From Flavobacterium fluviatile (lineage in GTDB: Bacteria; Bacteroidota; Bacteroidia; Flavobacteriales; Flavobacteriaceae), in assembly GCF_010645065.1 (NCBI RefSeq), contig NZ_JAADZW010000001.1, positions 744,001 to 808,000 of the forward strand: a stretch of 64,000 nt of DNA, in the 5' to 3' direction. The notes under the pieces are model-generated. The model was not told the DNA's origin, made no database searches, and saw only the letters and a program-made list of their open reading frames with translations. Shown in pieces: positions 1-9,508 of the stretch (position 1 is the stretch's first letter; every line of letters starts with the position of its first letter). Position numbers and translations under genes: made by a program.

Positions 1-910
1 GAATTGTAAGGGCTAGACCTAAGGAAGAAGTGTAAATTCGGCCTCGAAGATGTTTTCGTGCCCACCGATCTGAAACAATCCCTCCAATTATCACCCCAAA
101 TAGTGACGAAACTGCTGTAGTAATAGTCGAAAGCGGACCTGCTTGAGCCATATCTATATTTAGCGTACTGGCAAAAAGTGTTGGCAGCCAATTTTTTGTT
201 CCCCAACCCGGCAAGAAAGGAACAGCAAAATAAAACAAGATTATCCAATAGGAAATATTACTAAACAACACACTAAAGACCTTAAAAAAAGGTACTTTAT
301 TTTCAATTATATTGTTTTTTAACAGCTCAGCTTTAGAACTTTTAAATTCTTTTAAAAAAACAACCAGCACAAATGAATAAACAACTCCTATCGAACCAAA
401 CAACTGAAATGTTATTTTCCAGTTCCAATGATCAGCTATTGTTGCTCCAAAACCACCTAATGCCTGCCCCATAAACAATCCTGTGAGATGTATCCCAATA
501 GCAAGTGATCTTGTTTTATTGGAATGAAAATCGGCTATTAAAGAAAGTGCAGCGGGAATATACATCGCTTCACTAACTCCCATTATCGCCCTAAGCCAGT
601 ATAATTGTTGAAAAGTTTCAGCATAACCCATCGTAATAGTTACAGAAGACCATACAAAAAGACTAATGATAATGAGCCACTTTCTATTTAGTCTGTCCGC
701 TATAAGACCTGAAACGGGACTCATAAAGGCATAAATCCACATGAAAACCGCCATTAGTCTTCCAAAATTTTCTGCTGATTCTAACTCTACAAAATCAACC
801 ATCATGGCCGGTTTCATTGTCGCAAGCATTTGCCTGTCCATATAATTTAGTAATGCAACTACCCAAAGCAAAGCAACCAGGACCCAGGGATAAATTTTAG
901 AATTTTTCAT
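1..910 (-). CDS. MFS transporter, probable uronate/oligo-alginate importer (C-terminus beyond window)
   Basis: An open frame runs from an ATG at 908-910 on the minus strand to the window edge, giving about 303 residues. The protein starts MKNSKIYPWVLVALLWVVAL and continues with NYMDRQ and a DRLNRKW loop after the second helix, the usual MFS cytoplasmic loop motif. About seven hydrophobic segments are visible, so roughly the first two thirds of a 12-helix transporter is present. It lies 58 bp downstream of the PL6 lyase gene on the same strand, with a degenerate copy of the cluster's operator in between. By family and context it probably imports unsaturated uronate or short alginate oligomers across the inner membrane. 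The substrate is inferred from neighbours and is not readable from the sequence. Confidence 0.8.
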   Translation of the reverse strand, partial: MKNSKIYPWVLVALLWVVALLNYMDRQMLATMKPAMMVDFVELESAENFGRLMAVFMWIYAFMSPVSGLIADRLNRKWLIIISLFVWSSVTITMGYAETFQQLYWLRAIMGVSEAMYIPAALSLIADFHSNKTRSLAIGIHLTGLFMGQALGGFGATIADHWNWKITFQLFGSIGVVYSFVLVVFLKEFKSSKAELLKNNIIENKVPFFKVFSVLFSNISYWIILFYFAVPFLPGWGTKNWLPTLFASTLNIDMAQAGPLSTITTAVSSLFGVIIGGIVSDRWARKHLRGRIYTSSLGLALTI

Positions 911-917
911 ATACTAT

Positions 918-940
918 ATTGTTAACCCGTTGGGTATAAT
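918..940. promoter_or_regulatory. Degenerate paired operator upstream of the MFS gene
   Basis: TTGTTAACCC is followed by GTTGGGTATAA. Aligned on the ACC-N5-GG core, this matches the stronger paired sites at 6419-6443 and 9509-9534 and keeps the 13-bp centre spacing, but the outer half-sites are poor. It may be a weak binding site of the same regulator. Confidence 0.35.
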
Positions 941-968
941 TATTCTATTTAATACTTATTTGTAATTT

Positions 969-3308
969 TTAATGCAGTATTCCTAAATCCAGTTTATCAG
1001 TTCCTTTGCGTTTTAGGGGTGAGTCCTCTAATAACTTATAGGTTTCTCCATCAAAAAGCGGTTTAAGATCCCAAAGGTTTTGAATATTGTACTTTTCATC
1101 ACCAGTAACCTTAATTTTATCTGCCTCATAGAAATCATTATTTAGAATATTAACCAGAGGCTCTCCTACTACTAAATGCAAGTTTATTGGTTTGGTTTTA
1201 TTGAAAATATTGTTTTCAATAGTAATAACCTGAGCGCCATACAATGAGATGGCTGCTTGATATTTATTTCTGCCTCCAAAACCAACATTGTCCAAAACAT
1301 TATGGTTTATTTCTACAAAAGGGCCAAAAGTGCTTTCGTCTGTTCCACCCCTATATATTCTTAGAGCAGTGCCTTGCAGATCTTTCAGAATATTGTTTTT
1401 CATTATGAAATGCTCTACATTATAAGCTCCAATATCATCAGTTTCCGTATCTAATGCGGCAATATGACCTGTAATATTGTTGAATTTTGAATTTTGAATA
1501 CTAATTGTATCAGCAAATGTTCCCTTAGCTACTCTTAGTACATCAAAGGAGTGATTCACAACCATATTTTCAAAATCACATTTGTCAATAAATAATTTAT
1601 AATTTTCAATCATCGCATTTTTGCTCGTGCTTATTACTGCATTTGCAGCATAATCCGGTGCGCTTGCTCCATCAAATTTTAAATTTTCTAATGATAGACT
1701 TCCTCCATTTTGAATTTCGAAAGCCGTCATTCTTTCAAACAAAATAGTTGCTTTTGCATTTGCTGAAGTTTTAAACGTCAACGGATGTTTTACAGCTACA
1801 ACTTTTGTCAATAGATAATTACCTCCGGATTCCAGCTCTATGATATCGCCGGGGTTAGAATTTTCAGAAGCCTCAAATAAGGTATTGATACCCGGTTTTG
1901 CAACAATTATTTTTCCAGAATTTAAAACAATGGTTTTATCAGCTTTAGAATACCAGGTAGTTCCCGTGTTTTCTTTAGTGGCAATATTGGGACTGATTTC
2001 TACTTTATTTTTTATTTTATTAGATATCGGAATTAAAAAACCCTGGTTGTTTTTCACGAGTTTCATGTCTGCTGTTATAAAACCGCTTTTGATTTTTGTT
2101 TCTGTATTTTTACTTACAATATTATCTTTAAAGGTAATTCCGCTTATATCATCGTAAACCGTAAAAATGTCTTTCTTCACATCATTGTAAAAAATATTTC
2201 CAGACATCTCAGAGTTTTTTGGCGGCATACTTCTTTCAGCATCTTTACCTGCACAGAGCTGAATATAGTCACAGTTAACAAAAGTATTGTTGTTTACTTT
2301 GGCATTGATCACAGGCACATAGCGATTTGGTGGTGAATTTGGAACACCATTCATCATTACAAAAGCCCCTCTAAAGCGATATCCCGCTAAACCAAAATGG
2401 TAATTATTAATAACGGTTTGTGATTCATTAATTACACGAACACCACCTGTGCCCGCTACACCATTACCAATAAATATGTTGCTATCTGCCAAAGTTTCGT
2501 TACCATGGCGAATAGTCAGGGTGCCTGTACACTCAAAAAAAGTATTGTACCTGTATGTGTTCTGACATGATTTATTGGAAATAATTTCATGCTCTCCGTT
2601 GCATCTGTCAAAGTAATTAGACTCCACCAATGTCCTGGAATTTTCAGATGCATTATGGCTTGTTCCGATTCGTAAAGTTTCGCCACCATTATTTCCATAA
2701 GTAGGACGCGGTCCAAAATAGTTGTGATCTATTTGATGATTATTTTCGATACTTTCTTTGGTATCTAAACCAACAATCATGGTTACTCCTAAATTTTTTT
2801 TGCCCACAATGTGGTTGTGATCTATTCTGTTGTTCTTTCCATAAATGGCAACCCAATAATCCTGAAACTGGCGTTCCGGATTATTATAGTTATCTATCAC
2901 ACATTCCGTCATACGACAATTGCTGGCTAATTCCTTTTTATTTTTTCTAAACGAAATCACCTCATTTGATGGGCTAAATCCATTTTTAAAAACTAAGCCT
3001 TTTATAATTAAATACTCCCCTGCAATTTGAAGATTAGAAGCCCCCTCTAAAGTTACTTTTCCACGTTCCTCTACCGTTAAGGTTATCGGTTTTTCTTTTG
3101 TTCCTTTACCTTCAAAAATAAGTTCAGTATCTTTCCAAATCCCATTAGCCAATACAATAACATCTCCTGGTTTAGCCTCGCCAACCGCTTTCTTAAACTC
3201 AGTTCCGTTTTTGACTAAAATATTTGAATCTGTATTGTATTTTGTCCAGGAAGTCATTACAACTAAAATGGCTACTACTTTTAAAAAATAACCAGATAAA
3301 CTTTTCAT
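969..3308 (-). CDS. Alginate lyase, polysaccharide lyase family 6
   Basis: This 779-residue secreted enzyme has the parallel beta-helix pattern of family PL6 (chondroitinase B/alginate lyase type), which cleaves alginate by beta-elimination. The first half contains NGEHEIISNKS and TLTIRHGN. Their Lys246 and Arg267 (counted from the chosen start) match the catalytic Lys and Arg of PL6. The second half (about residues 450-770) is another beta-helix-like stretch with many NN and IEN turns, as in two-domain PL6 proteins. The open frame extends 13 codons upstream, but the ATG at 3306-3308 is preferred because it opens a clean signal peptide, MKSLSGYFLKVVAILVV. The gene is co-directional with the kinase/dehydrogenase fusion and PL7 upstream, probably in one transcript. 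Confidence 0.88.
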   Translation of the reverse strand: MKSLSGYFLKVVAILVVMTSWTKYNTDSNILVKNGTEFKKAVGEAKPGDVIVLANGIWKDTELIFEGKGTKEKPITLTVEERGKVTLEGASNLQIAGEYLIIKGLVFKNGFSPSNEVISFRKNKKELASNCRMTECVIDNYNNPERQFQDYWVAIYGKNNRIDHNHIVGKKNLGVTMIVGLDTKESIENNHQIDHNYFGPRPTYGNNGGETLRIGTSHNASENSRTLVESNYFDRCNGEHEIISNKSCQNTYRYNTFFECTGTLTIRHGNETLADSNIFIGNGVAGTGGVRVINESQTVINNYHFGLAGYRFRGAFVMMNGVPNSPPNRYVPVINAKVNNNTFVNCDYIQLCAGKDAERSMPPKNSEMSGNIFYNDVKKDIFTVYDDISGITFKDNIVSKNTETKIKSGFITADMKLVKNNQGFLIPISNKIKNKVEISPNIATKENTGTTWYSKADKTIVLNSGKIIVAKPGINTLFEASENSNPGDIIELESGGNYLLTKVVAVKHPLTFKTSANAKATILFERMTAFEIQNGGSLSLENLKFDGASAPDYAANAVISTSKNAMIENYKLFIDKCDFENMVVNHSFDVLRVAKGTFADTISIQNSKFNNITGHIAALDTETDDIGAYNVEHFIMKNNILKDLQGTALRIYRGGTDESTFGPFVEINHNVLDNVGFGGRNKYQAAISLYGAQVITIENNIFNKTKPINLHLVVGEPLVNILNNDFYEADKIKVTGDEKYNIQNLWDLKPLFDGETYKLLEDSPLKRKGTDKLDLGILH

Positions 3309-3409
3309 TTTATTATTTTTTTTTTGCGACCAGACTGATCCGGTCAAATTAAAATATTTGCTTATTATTCAATGCTTTACATACAAAGCTAAAAGCCTTA
3401 AAATTCTTA

Positions 3410-5287
3410 CTACCAGTTCGTATGATAAAATTTCCCGGTAGCATCATCGGTTCGTTGGTAGGTGTGAGCCCCAAAATAATCCCGCTGGGCTTGTATAATA
3501 TTTGCTGACGAATTTGCTGTTGCATATCCGTTTAAAAAACTAACTGAATCCGTTAAACAAGGCGCTGCTATTTCATTTAAAATACAATTTGCAACTACTT
3601 TTTTTATCGATGGTTTTAAGATTTTCAGCTGATCAACGATAGATTTATGTTTTATAATAGTATCTTCTTCTTTTAATATAGAAATTAATTCTACCATAAA
3701 ATCAGACCTGATAATACAGCCATTAGTCCAAATTCTTGCTATTTCGCTTAAGTTTAAGTGCCATTTATAAGCCTTTCCAGCTTCGGTAATTAATTTAAAA
3801 CCCTGATAATGATTTACAATTCTGGCAAACTGGTACGCCTCCTGAACTTCTTGAATGCTTAATTCCAGCTTTGAGTCTTCCTTTCTAAAATTAATATTGG
3901 CTTCAATTCTTTCTTCTTTATAAAATGAAGTAAAACGTGCAAACAATGCCGTAGCGATTAAGGTGCCTGGCATACCTAATTGTGCAGTAGCAATGGTTGT
4001 CCAATTCCCCGTTCCTTTGTTGCCTGCTTTATCCACAATTTTATTGACCAACCAATCTTCGCCCTCTTTTTTTCTAAGAATAGCTATTGTAATTTCTAAT
4101 AAATAACTGTTACAATACGGTTGCCAGGATTCTAAAATAGCCGCTATCTCATCCGGAGTTTTCTCCATATTTTTTAAAATACTGTACACCTCAGCCAACA
4201 ATTGCATTTCTACATATTCAATTCCATTGTGAACCATTTTTACAAAATGGCCACTTCCTTCCTCTCCGACATAAGTACAACACGGCAAACCTTTGGCATC
4301 GTTGGCTGCAATTTTTTCTAAATAAGGCTGCACCAAATTATATACTTCTTTATTTCCACCTGGCATGATTGAAGGTCCTTTCAATGCTCCTTCTTCACCA
4401 CCGGAAACCCCTACACCAATAAAGTGGATTTTTTTTGCTTTTAAATATTCGTATCTTTCTTTTGTATGTAAGTAATTGGAATTACCACCGTCAATCAAAA
4501 CATCTCCTTCTGATAAAAAGGGAATCAAATCTTCGATAACGCTATCGGTAGTCTTGCCTGCATTAACCATTAACATGATTTTTCGAGGCGTTTGCAATGA
4601 ATTTACAAAGGCTTCAATATCTGAAAATGCTTTTGCCGTAGCCAGTTCTTTATGATTGTTCTTGAAGTTAACCGCTACATCTTCTTCTATCCCAGACACT
4701 TCTCTATTAAAAATGGAAATAGTAAATCCTTTTTGAGCCAGGTTCCTGCTTAAGCTCTTTCCCATTACTCCTAATCCAAACAATCCAAATTCTGATTTCA
4801 TTTCTATATTTGCGGTAATTATAGCTACAATCTCTTCTGGCTTTAAAGTAATATCGATCTCTAAAGCATTTTGTGGCTCCTCTAAAATATCAAACTGTGA
4901 TTGTAGCAAACTGGAATGCATATAATGATTTTCTCTTTTATTTATCCGTTCTACAATCTGATCAAAACTTCCTGCCAAATGAATCCATTTCACTTGATTT
5001 TGTATATCCGTACTTAAAATATCCCTATACGATTGCTTTAAAGCAGAACAAACAATAACACAACTGTTCATTTCTAAATTAGCATTTGCTAACTTATTTA
5101 GTGTAACCAACCAGCCGTAACGATCCTCATCATTCAATGCAATACCATTGCTCATTTTATCCACATTGGATTGCGGATGAAAATCATCGCCATCAAAAAA
5201 AGGAATTTTCAAACGTTCCGATACTAATTGACCAATAGTACTCTTTCCGCAACCTGAAACTCCCATTATAAAGATTACATTGTACAT
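3410..5287 (-). CDS. Fused gluconokinase / 6-phosphogluconate dehydrogenase
   Basis: Two complete enzymes lie in one 625-residue frame. Residues 1-160 are a gluconokinase with P-loop GVSGCGKST (9-17) and the FDGDDFHP substrate motif (31-38). Residues 165-625 are a 6-phosphogluconate dehydrogenase with NADP-binding GLFGLGVMG (168-176), GVSGGEEGALKGPS and the catalytic HFVKMVHNGIEY. The linker is only a few residues, and Met163 marks where a free dehydrogenase would start. Together they would turn gluconate into 6-phosphogluconate and then ribulose 5-phosphate plus CO2 with NAD(P)H, in the cytoplasm. No frameshift is involved. The gene ends 101 bp before the PL6 start and begins 31 bp after the PL7 stop, so it is co-transcribed with alginate lyases. 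Neither activity is on the standard DEH-KDG alginate route, so its job there is unclear; it may supply reducing power for a DEH reductase. Confidence 0.9.
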   Translation of the reverse strand: MYNVIFIMGVSGCGKSTIGQLVSERLKIPFFDGDDFHPQSNVDKMSNGIALNDEDRYGWLVTLNKLANANLEMNSCVIVCSALKQSYRDILSTDIQNQVKWIHLAGSFDQIVERINKRENHYMHSSLLQSQFDILEEPQNALEIDITLKPEEIVAIITANIEMKSEFGLFGLGVMGKSLSRNLAQKGFTISIFNREVSGIEEDVAVNFKNNHKELATAKAFSDIEAFVNSLQTPRKIMLMVNAGKTTDSVIEDLIPFLSEGDVLIDGGNSNYLHTKERYEYLKAKKIHFIGVGVSGGEEGALKGPSIMPGGNKEVYNLVQPYLEKIAANDAKGLPCCTYVGEEGSGHFVKMVHNGIEYVEMQLLAEVYSILKNMEKTPDEIAAILESWQPYCNSYLLEITIAILRKKEGEDWLVNKIVDKAGNKGTGNWTTIATAQLGMPGTLIATALFARFTSFYKEERIEANINFRKEDSKLELSIQEVQEAYQFARIVNHYQGFKLITEAGKAYKWHLNLSEIARIWTNGCIIRSDFMVELISILKEEDTIIKHKSIVDQLKILKPSIKKVVANCILNEIAAPCLTDSVSFLNGYATANSSANIIQAQRDYFGAHTYQRTDDATGKFYHTNW

Positions 5288-5318
5288 ATTTATATAATAT
5301 TAATAAACTTTATAGTAT

Positions 5319-6374
5319 TTATTCCTTATTTGGTTCTGTACCCGCACCTATAGTTGCTTCTCTAAACCACACTTCAGCATAACATCCATTTGCATATTGC
5401 TTTGCTATATCCCCACCGTACGTTTCAGATCCTGTGCTCCAAACTATGTTATCTTTTGGGGATTTCCCATTGGTTTGATTGTAAGCTCCTTGTTTAAAAA
5501 ACTGTAGTTCACCAGCATAGGCATTTTGACGTTCTACACCATCACGGCCTATTGGCGCATATAAAGTCAATATTTGTTGTGGAATATCTGAATAGGCTGC
5601 AAAATCTGACTTCAATAAGTTTTTGGTAAATTGTACAGTTTTATGACCTTCACTAGTAAAAGTGAGGTACATCATACCTTTGTAAACATTTATTTCATAA
5701 CTAAACTCTTCACCTAGTTCAATACCATCTTTAGGTTCTTCAGGAAATTCTGTTGTGCTTGGCCCAACTACAGACATATCATTTCCCCATACAGCTGTTG
5801 AGTAATCCCATCTTTTAGAATTATCACCATCTGTATTAATTTCATAATTCCAAAAAACAGATCCTTTTTTGTGGCCAGGAAATTTTTTATAAAATATTTT
5901 TAAAGGTTCATTTTTATGACCTTCAGCGCTATGAATTTGCCCAACTACTACCGAGTAGGAAGCAGCAACCCTTGCATCACCAGACGTTGAAACATGCATT
6001 ACTTTTAATGTACCCGTTAATTTACCTCCCGTTTCAGGTACCCAATGCTTTAACTGCCCTAATTCTGTTCTTGTATTGCTGGAATTTGGTGAGGTGACAC
6101 CTGAATTGGGTGTTTTATATACGACCCAGTTTGTTTTACCATCGGTTGAAACATAAAAGAAATCTTTTTTGTAGTAATTATTTAATTTTTTAATATTTGT
6201 TCCATCTCCCAAAAGAATACTCCAGTGGTCCATAAAGGGAATAACATCACTTGGATATATTGTACTTCTATCTTTGCTTACATTTTTTTTCTCCGCACTA
6301 AGACAACTATTTAATAGTAATGTAAGGCTCATTATCAAAAGACATTTGAAAGATTTTAAAAAATTCCTATTCAT
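5319..6374 (-). CDS. Alginate lyase lipoprotein, polysaccharide lyase family 7
   Basis: This 351-residue protein carries the three PL7 signatures: RTEL (Arg102, Glu104), QIH (Gln146, His148) and FFKQGAYNQ (292-300) with the catalytic Tyr298. They form the beta-jelly-roll cleft that cuts alginate by beta-elimination. The RTEL motif is followed by Gly instead of the usual Arg, and there is an insertion between QIH and the last motif. Both are reminiscent of exo-acting PL7 members, but the subfamily is not certain. The N-terminus MNRNFLKSFKCLLIMSLTLL runs into a lipobox ending at Cys24, so it is probably an outer-membrane lipoprotein. The ATG at 6372-6374 was chosen over upstream codons because it fits the signal peptide. 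It is the first gene of the PL7, kinase/dehydrogenase, PL6 series. Confidence 0.88.
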   Translation of the reverse strand: MNRNFLKSFKCLLIMSLTLLLNSCLSAEKKNVSKDRSTIYPSDVIPFMDHWSILLGDGTNIKKLNNYYKKDFFYVSTDGKTNWVVYKTPNSGVTSPNSSNTRTELGQLKHWVPETGGKLTGTLKVMHVSTSGDARVAASYSVVVGQIHSAEGHKNEPLKIFYKKFPGHKKGSVFWNYEINTDGDNSKRWDYSTAVWGNDMSVVGPSTTEFPEEPKDGIELGEEFSYEINVYKGMMYLTFTSEGHKTVQFTKNLLKSDFAAYSDIPQQILTLYAPIGRDGVERQNAYAGELQFFKQGAYNQTNGKSPKDNIVWSTGSETYGGDIAKQYANGCYAEVWFREATIGAGTEPNKE

Positions 6375-6418
6375 TTTTATCATTATTAAATTAAAAAACA
6401 TTTTTTTGGTTTTTCACA

Positions 6419-6448
6419 TTGGTAAACCAAATTGGCGCACCAAATATA
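6419..6448 (-). promoter_or_regulatory. Paired TTGG-N4-CCAA operator overlapping the PL7 promoter
   Basis: Two dyads, TTGG-TAAA-CCAA (6419-6430) and TTGG-CGCA-CCAA (6432-6443), have centres 13 bp apart. The right arm of the second runs into TATATTTG read on the minus strand (6448 to 6441), a perfect match to the Bacteroidetes -7 box TAnnTTTG. A bound protein would block the promoter. The same arrangement precedes PL17. TTGG/CCAA dyads resemble sites of FadR-type GntR regulators, a class linked to alginate operons in marine flavobacteria; that assignment is inference. Confidence 0.65.
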
Positions 6449-6640
6449 GCATTATTTATTTATTATTAAAACTTATTTTACACATAATAAAAAAAAAATC
6501 ATAATTAATTACCTAGTATTTAATTTTAATTCGTTTTTAAAGGATAAACTCTATTGAAATCCATTACACATTTAGTTCTTTAATAGTCATAACACATACT
6601 TTTGCACAAATGCCAAAATATTTTCTTAAACATTTACAAT

Positions 6641-6678
6641 AAAAAATCCCCAAATAGCTTCTAACTTTTTTGGGGAAT
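6641..6678 (-). terminator. Intrinsic terminator of the PL17-kdgF transcript
   Basis: Read on the minus strand, ATTCCCCAAA pairs with TTTGGGGAT and is followed by six T. The loop contains GTTAGAAGCTA, almost the same as the loop of the terminator at 35075-35114. Confidence 0.75.
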
Positions 6679-6796
6679 GTCTAAATCCGGGGATTTCTAT
6701 ATATTTTATTTTATACTCTTCAAAATTGCTTAAAGTGTAGTAACGATACTTCCTTTTTTCTAATATAAGTAGGCAAAATTCCAGCCATATATAGCT

Positions 6797-7171
6797 TTAA
6801 TCTTTATCGCCGAAATAAGACACTGCACCACCACTCAGGAAGTCCTCTCTTACCGGACTAAAGGTATCAATCAGCATTCCCTCTTCCAGGCAGACTGCGC
6901 TGTGCCACAAATTAGGCTGAATATAAACTCCATCACCTGCTTCCACAATTTGCTTTACGCCATCAATTTCAAATTCAAATTTACCTGAAACACAGTAAGT
7001 AGCTTGAGTGTGGAAATGTTGATGTGGGGCACCTAATGCACCTTTTTCAAAACTCACTTGCACCATCATGATTTGATTATCATATCCTAAGAATTTTCTT
7101 GATACTCCACCACCTAATTTTTCCCACTCCATTTCTTTTGTGATAATAAACTTTTGACTTGATCTTTCCAT
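6797..7171 (-). CDS. kdgF: KdgF-like cupin, unsaturated uronate ring-opening enzyme
   Basis: This 124-residue single-domain cupin contains APHQHFHTQATYCVSGKFEF and GDGVYIQPNLWHSAV. The metal ligands are predicted as His50, His52, Gln56 and His90, matching KdgF, which speeds conversion of 4,5-unsaturated uronate monomers to the linear keto acid DEH (4-deoxy-L-erythro-5-hexoseulose uronate). There is no signal peptide, so it is cytoplasmic. The gene begins 6 bp after the stop of the PL17 exo-lyase, whose monomer product would be its substrate. It ends before a strong terminator, so PL17-kdgF looks like a two-gene transcript. Length is typical for the family. Confidence 0.88.
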   Translation of the reverse strand: MERSSQKFIITKEMEWEKLGGGVSRKFLGYDNQIMMVQVSFEKGALGAPHQHFHTQATYCVSGKFEFEIDGVKQIVEAGDGVYIQPNLWHSAVCLEEGMLIDTFSPVREDFLSGGAVSYFGDKD

Positions 7172-7177
7172 TTTTTT

Positions 7178-9469
7178 TTATTTAATAGTTGTTTTATAAT
7201 ATGGTCCTACCCAATTGTAGGTTTTTTTATTGATTTCTAAGCGGTGTTTTTGAGTAGCTTTGTTATTTTTAGTTGCCAAAATAAATAAACTGGTTACACC
7301 CGGCTTAGTTTTAATTGCTACGCTAATGTAATTTGCATCTTCATAAACCAGCTCAACCGATTCTATAGTACTATAGGCATTCTTTGCAAATTCTGAAACG
7401 GTGCTGTAACTTCCATGTGTTTCAAGAACTGAAACAAAAGTGGCTTTTTGCGCATTCTTTTTTCTGAAAACAATACCCGGATCTCTTCTCAAATTAAAAT
7501 TAGGATCATTAGCTCCTGTTCTCACGAAATACAATTCATCATTCGGTTTAGTTACAGATGTAAGGGTGTAAAAACTACCTTCGTTCATCCAGGAAACTTT
7601 TGCATTAGCTGTATTTAAAACTGCCGAACCTTCTTTCCATAAATGTTGGTAGCCAAAGGATTTACCAAAAGGTTCTAATGTTTTGGACTTTTCATAAGCA
7701 AAATTAGCAGACATGATCTGACCAAAATAATAAAAAGGTAAATCGTATTGATTAGCGGTTTTTGAATTCAACTGAATGATGTCTAATAAATACGGTTTTT
7801 CAAATCCTTCATCCTGAATCAATGCCATAGTTCTATGAATTGAAGTTCCCGGATAAGCATTATTTTCAGTAGCACTAATAATTTGAACTTTTGGGTTCGT
7901 TACATCATACAAGTATTTTTTTGATGAGAATTGATTTCCGGTTTCAAAATCAGCTCCAAAATGAGAAGTTTCATTTTGAATAATCGTATTATGTGCAATA
8001 GTTTGTTTCGCCCAGGTTGTATTTTCTTTTAAATAATTCCCTCCACCTTTTTGTTCGATATTTACAAAACGTGCCAAGCCATAGTCTTGCAAAATCTCTT
8101 TATTATTTTGATAATAAGAAAATGAAAGTTTATCATAATGCCCGTGACTCAATCCCTGCGAAGCGTATTTCATTACCAGAGTCAATTCGTTTCCATCGGT
8201 TTTATTTCTAATAATGGCTACACCACCATCTTTCCCTTCTGGTCCATCAGACAAATCAATTGATTTTTTTTCGAATGGTTTTTGCAGATTATTTTTGACT
8301 CCAAGTGCTACCGCCATACCTGAATTGTCCAGTTCAACCCGTCCTTGTTTTTCAGCGATAGATAACAAGGATGGATCTTTTCCTCCGTATAAATATGCAA
8401 TGTCAACAGCCGAAACCAGTTCTCTTGAATAATATGACATTCCTTTTTGACCATCATTTAAAGGAAAAAATTCTCCATCCGAATTGGTCAAATTCAATAA
8501 GGCATATACAGCTTTTATCAAAATTCCGTTTTTATGATCAAAGATTTTTAAATCAGGCCGGACATTTTGAAGCGATTCTGCAAAAACCATAAAAGGATAC
8601 ATTGCATAACGTTGGTAGTAGGGACCTTCTGTATAATAGCCATCAGGAGAAAAAGGTTCGTCAACATTCGCTAAAAAACCCGTTTTCTGTCCCGGTTTTC
8701 TAATCAGTCCTCCATCGCTGTCTTTCATTCCTTCCGGCAAACCATCATTTTCCAAACCATTCAATGCCCGATCTACTAATTCATTATCCTGCATCACTAA
8801 ACCAATCATTCCAACAGCAACATTCCCCCAGGTACTATGATTATGAACTCTATTGAAAAATTGAGGAGAACCTATAGAAATAAAATCAGCAAAGGGTTTA
8901 AACAAATCTCTTTCAAGAATTGCTCTGTCCGATGGGGTAATAAAATCATATACACAATCATAAGCCTGGCTTACGTAAACCAACCAGTTAGAATCGTTCA
9001 GTGCCTGCCAAAACAATTTTCCTCTGGCATACGAACGAGTTTGTGGATGCAATGGTAGAGTTGGGTATAATTTAGCGTAAGCCATCAACATATCACGCAC
9101 ATACACTGCATATTTTTCTTCTCCAAGAATTTGATATAAAACACCTGCTTTTTGCATGATCAAAAAGTTCTTTTTGTGTCTTTCGTGTGTATAACCACCC
9201 GAATAATCTTTAGGAACAGGAACTTCAATACCAACAGTGATTTCAGCATCAACTTCCTTTTTTGCATCAGCAACTGAAGCATCAAAAAGTGGTAATTTCC
9301 CTAATTGGGAACGAATTTCGCGAACACCTTCTTTGGTTAAAACCAAACTTGGATGATTTTGAGCAAAAAACTGGGTATAAAACAAAAAAGCAATACAACT
9401 AAAAAATAATTGAATCAAACACCTTAATCTTGTTAAATCTACGTTTTTATTTTGGTTGTGAAAAATCAT
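7178..9469 (-). CDS. Oligoalginate exo-lyase, polysaccharide lyase family 17
   Basis: This 763-residue protein has an alpha-toroid N-terminal half and a heparinase II/III-like beta-sandwich C-terminal half, the two-domain layout of PL17. RVHNHSTWGNVAVGM (Asn210-His211) and YYTEGPYYQRYAMYPFMVFAE carry the conserved catalytic Asn, His and Tyr. SHGHYDKLSF in the second half is the conserved His segment near the structural metal. PL17 enzymes release unsaturated monomers from the ends of alginate oligomers made by PL6 and PL7 enzymes. A hydrophobic stretch at residues 18-36 ending FFAQ acts as signal peptide and is preceded by an unusually long polar leader; no later ATG fits better. It is first in the operon, 6 bp before kdgF, behind a paired operator. 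Confidence 0.9.
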   Translation of the reverse strand: MIFHNQNKNVDLTRLRCLIQLFFSCIAFLFYTQFFAQNHPSLVLTKEGVREIRSQLGKLPLFDASVADAKKEVDAEITVGIEVPVPKDYSGGYTHERHKKNFLIMQKAGVLYQILGEEKYAVYVRDMLMAYAKLYPTLPLHPQTRSYARGKLFWQALNDSNWLVYVSQAYDCVYDFITPSDRAILERDLFKPFADFISIGSPQFFNRVHNHSTWGNVAVGMIGLVMQDNELVDRALNGLENDGLPEGMKDSDGGLIRKPGQKTGFLANVDEPFSPDGYYTEGPYYQRYAMYPFMVFAESLQNVRPDLKIFDHKNGILIKAVYALLNLTNSDGEFFPLNDGQKGMSYYSRELVSAVDIAYLYGGKDPSLLSIAEKQGRVELDNSGMAVALGVKNNLQKPFEKKSIDLSDGPEGKDGGVAIIRNKTDGNELTLVMKYASQGLSHGHYDKLSFSYYQNNKEILQDYGLARFVNIEQKGGGNYLKENTTWAKQTIAHNTIIQNETSHFGADFETGNQFSSKKYLYDVTNPKVQIISATENNAYPGTSIHRTMALIQDEGFEKPYLLDIIQLNSKTANQYDLPFYYFGQIMSANFAYEKSKTLEPFGKSFGYQHLWKEGSAVLNTANAKVSWMNEGSFYTLTSVTKPNDELYFVRTGANDPNFNLRRDPGIVFRKKNAQKATFVSVLETHGSYSTVSEFAKNAYSTIESVELVYEDANYISVAIKTKPGVTSLFILATKNNKATQKHRLEINKKTYNWVGPYYKTTIK

Positions 9470-9508
9470 TATATTTCGAATTATTTACATTTAAGACAAA
9501 CCAAATAA

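Larger units (their letters stand above)
6375..6796. other. Intergenic control region between kdgF and the PL7 operon
   Basis: This AT-rich spacer holds the PL7 promoter/operator (6419-6448) and the kdgF terminator (6641-6678). No gene is seen in it. Confidence 0.7.

Noticed and set aside
3410..5287. Two separate genes merged by a lost stop codon or sequencing error
   Set aside because: The linker is in frame and coding-like on both sides of Met163, with no internal stop or ribosome-site-like break; a natural fusion is the simpler reading.
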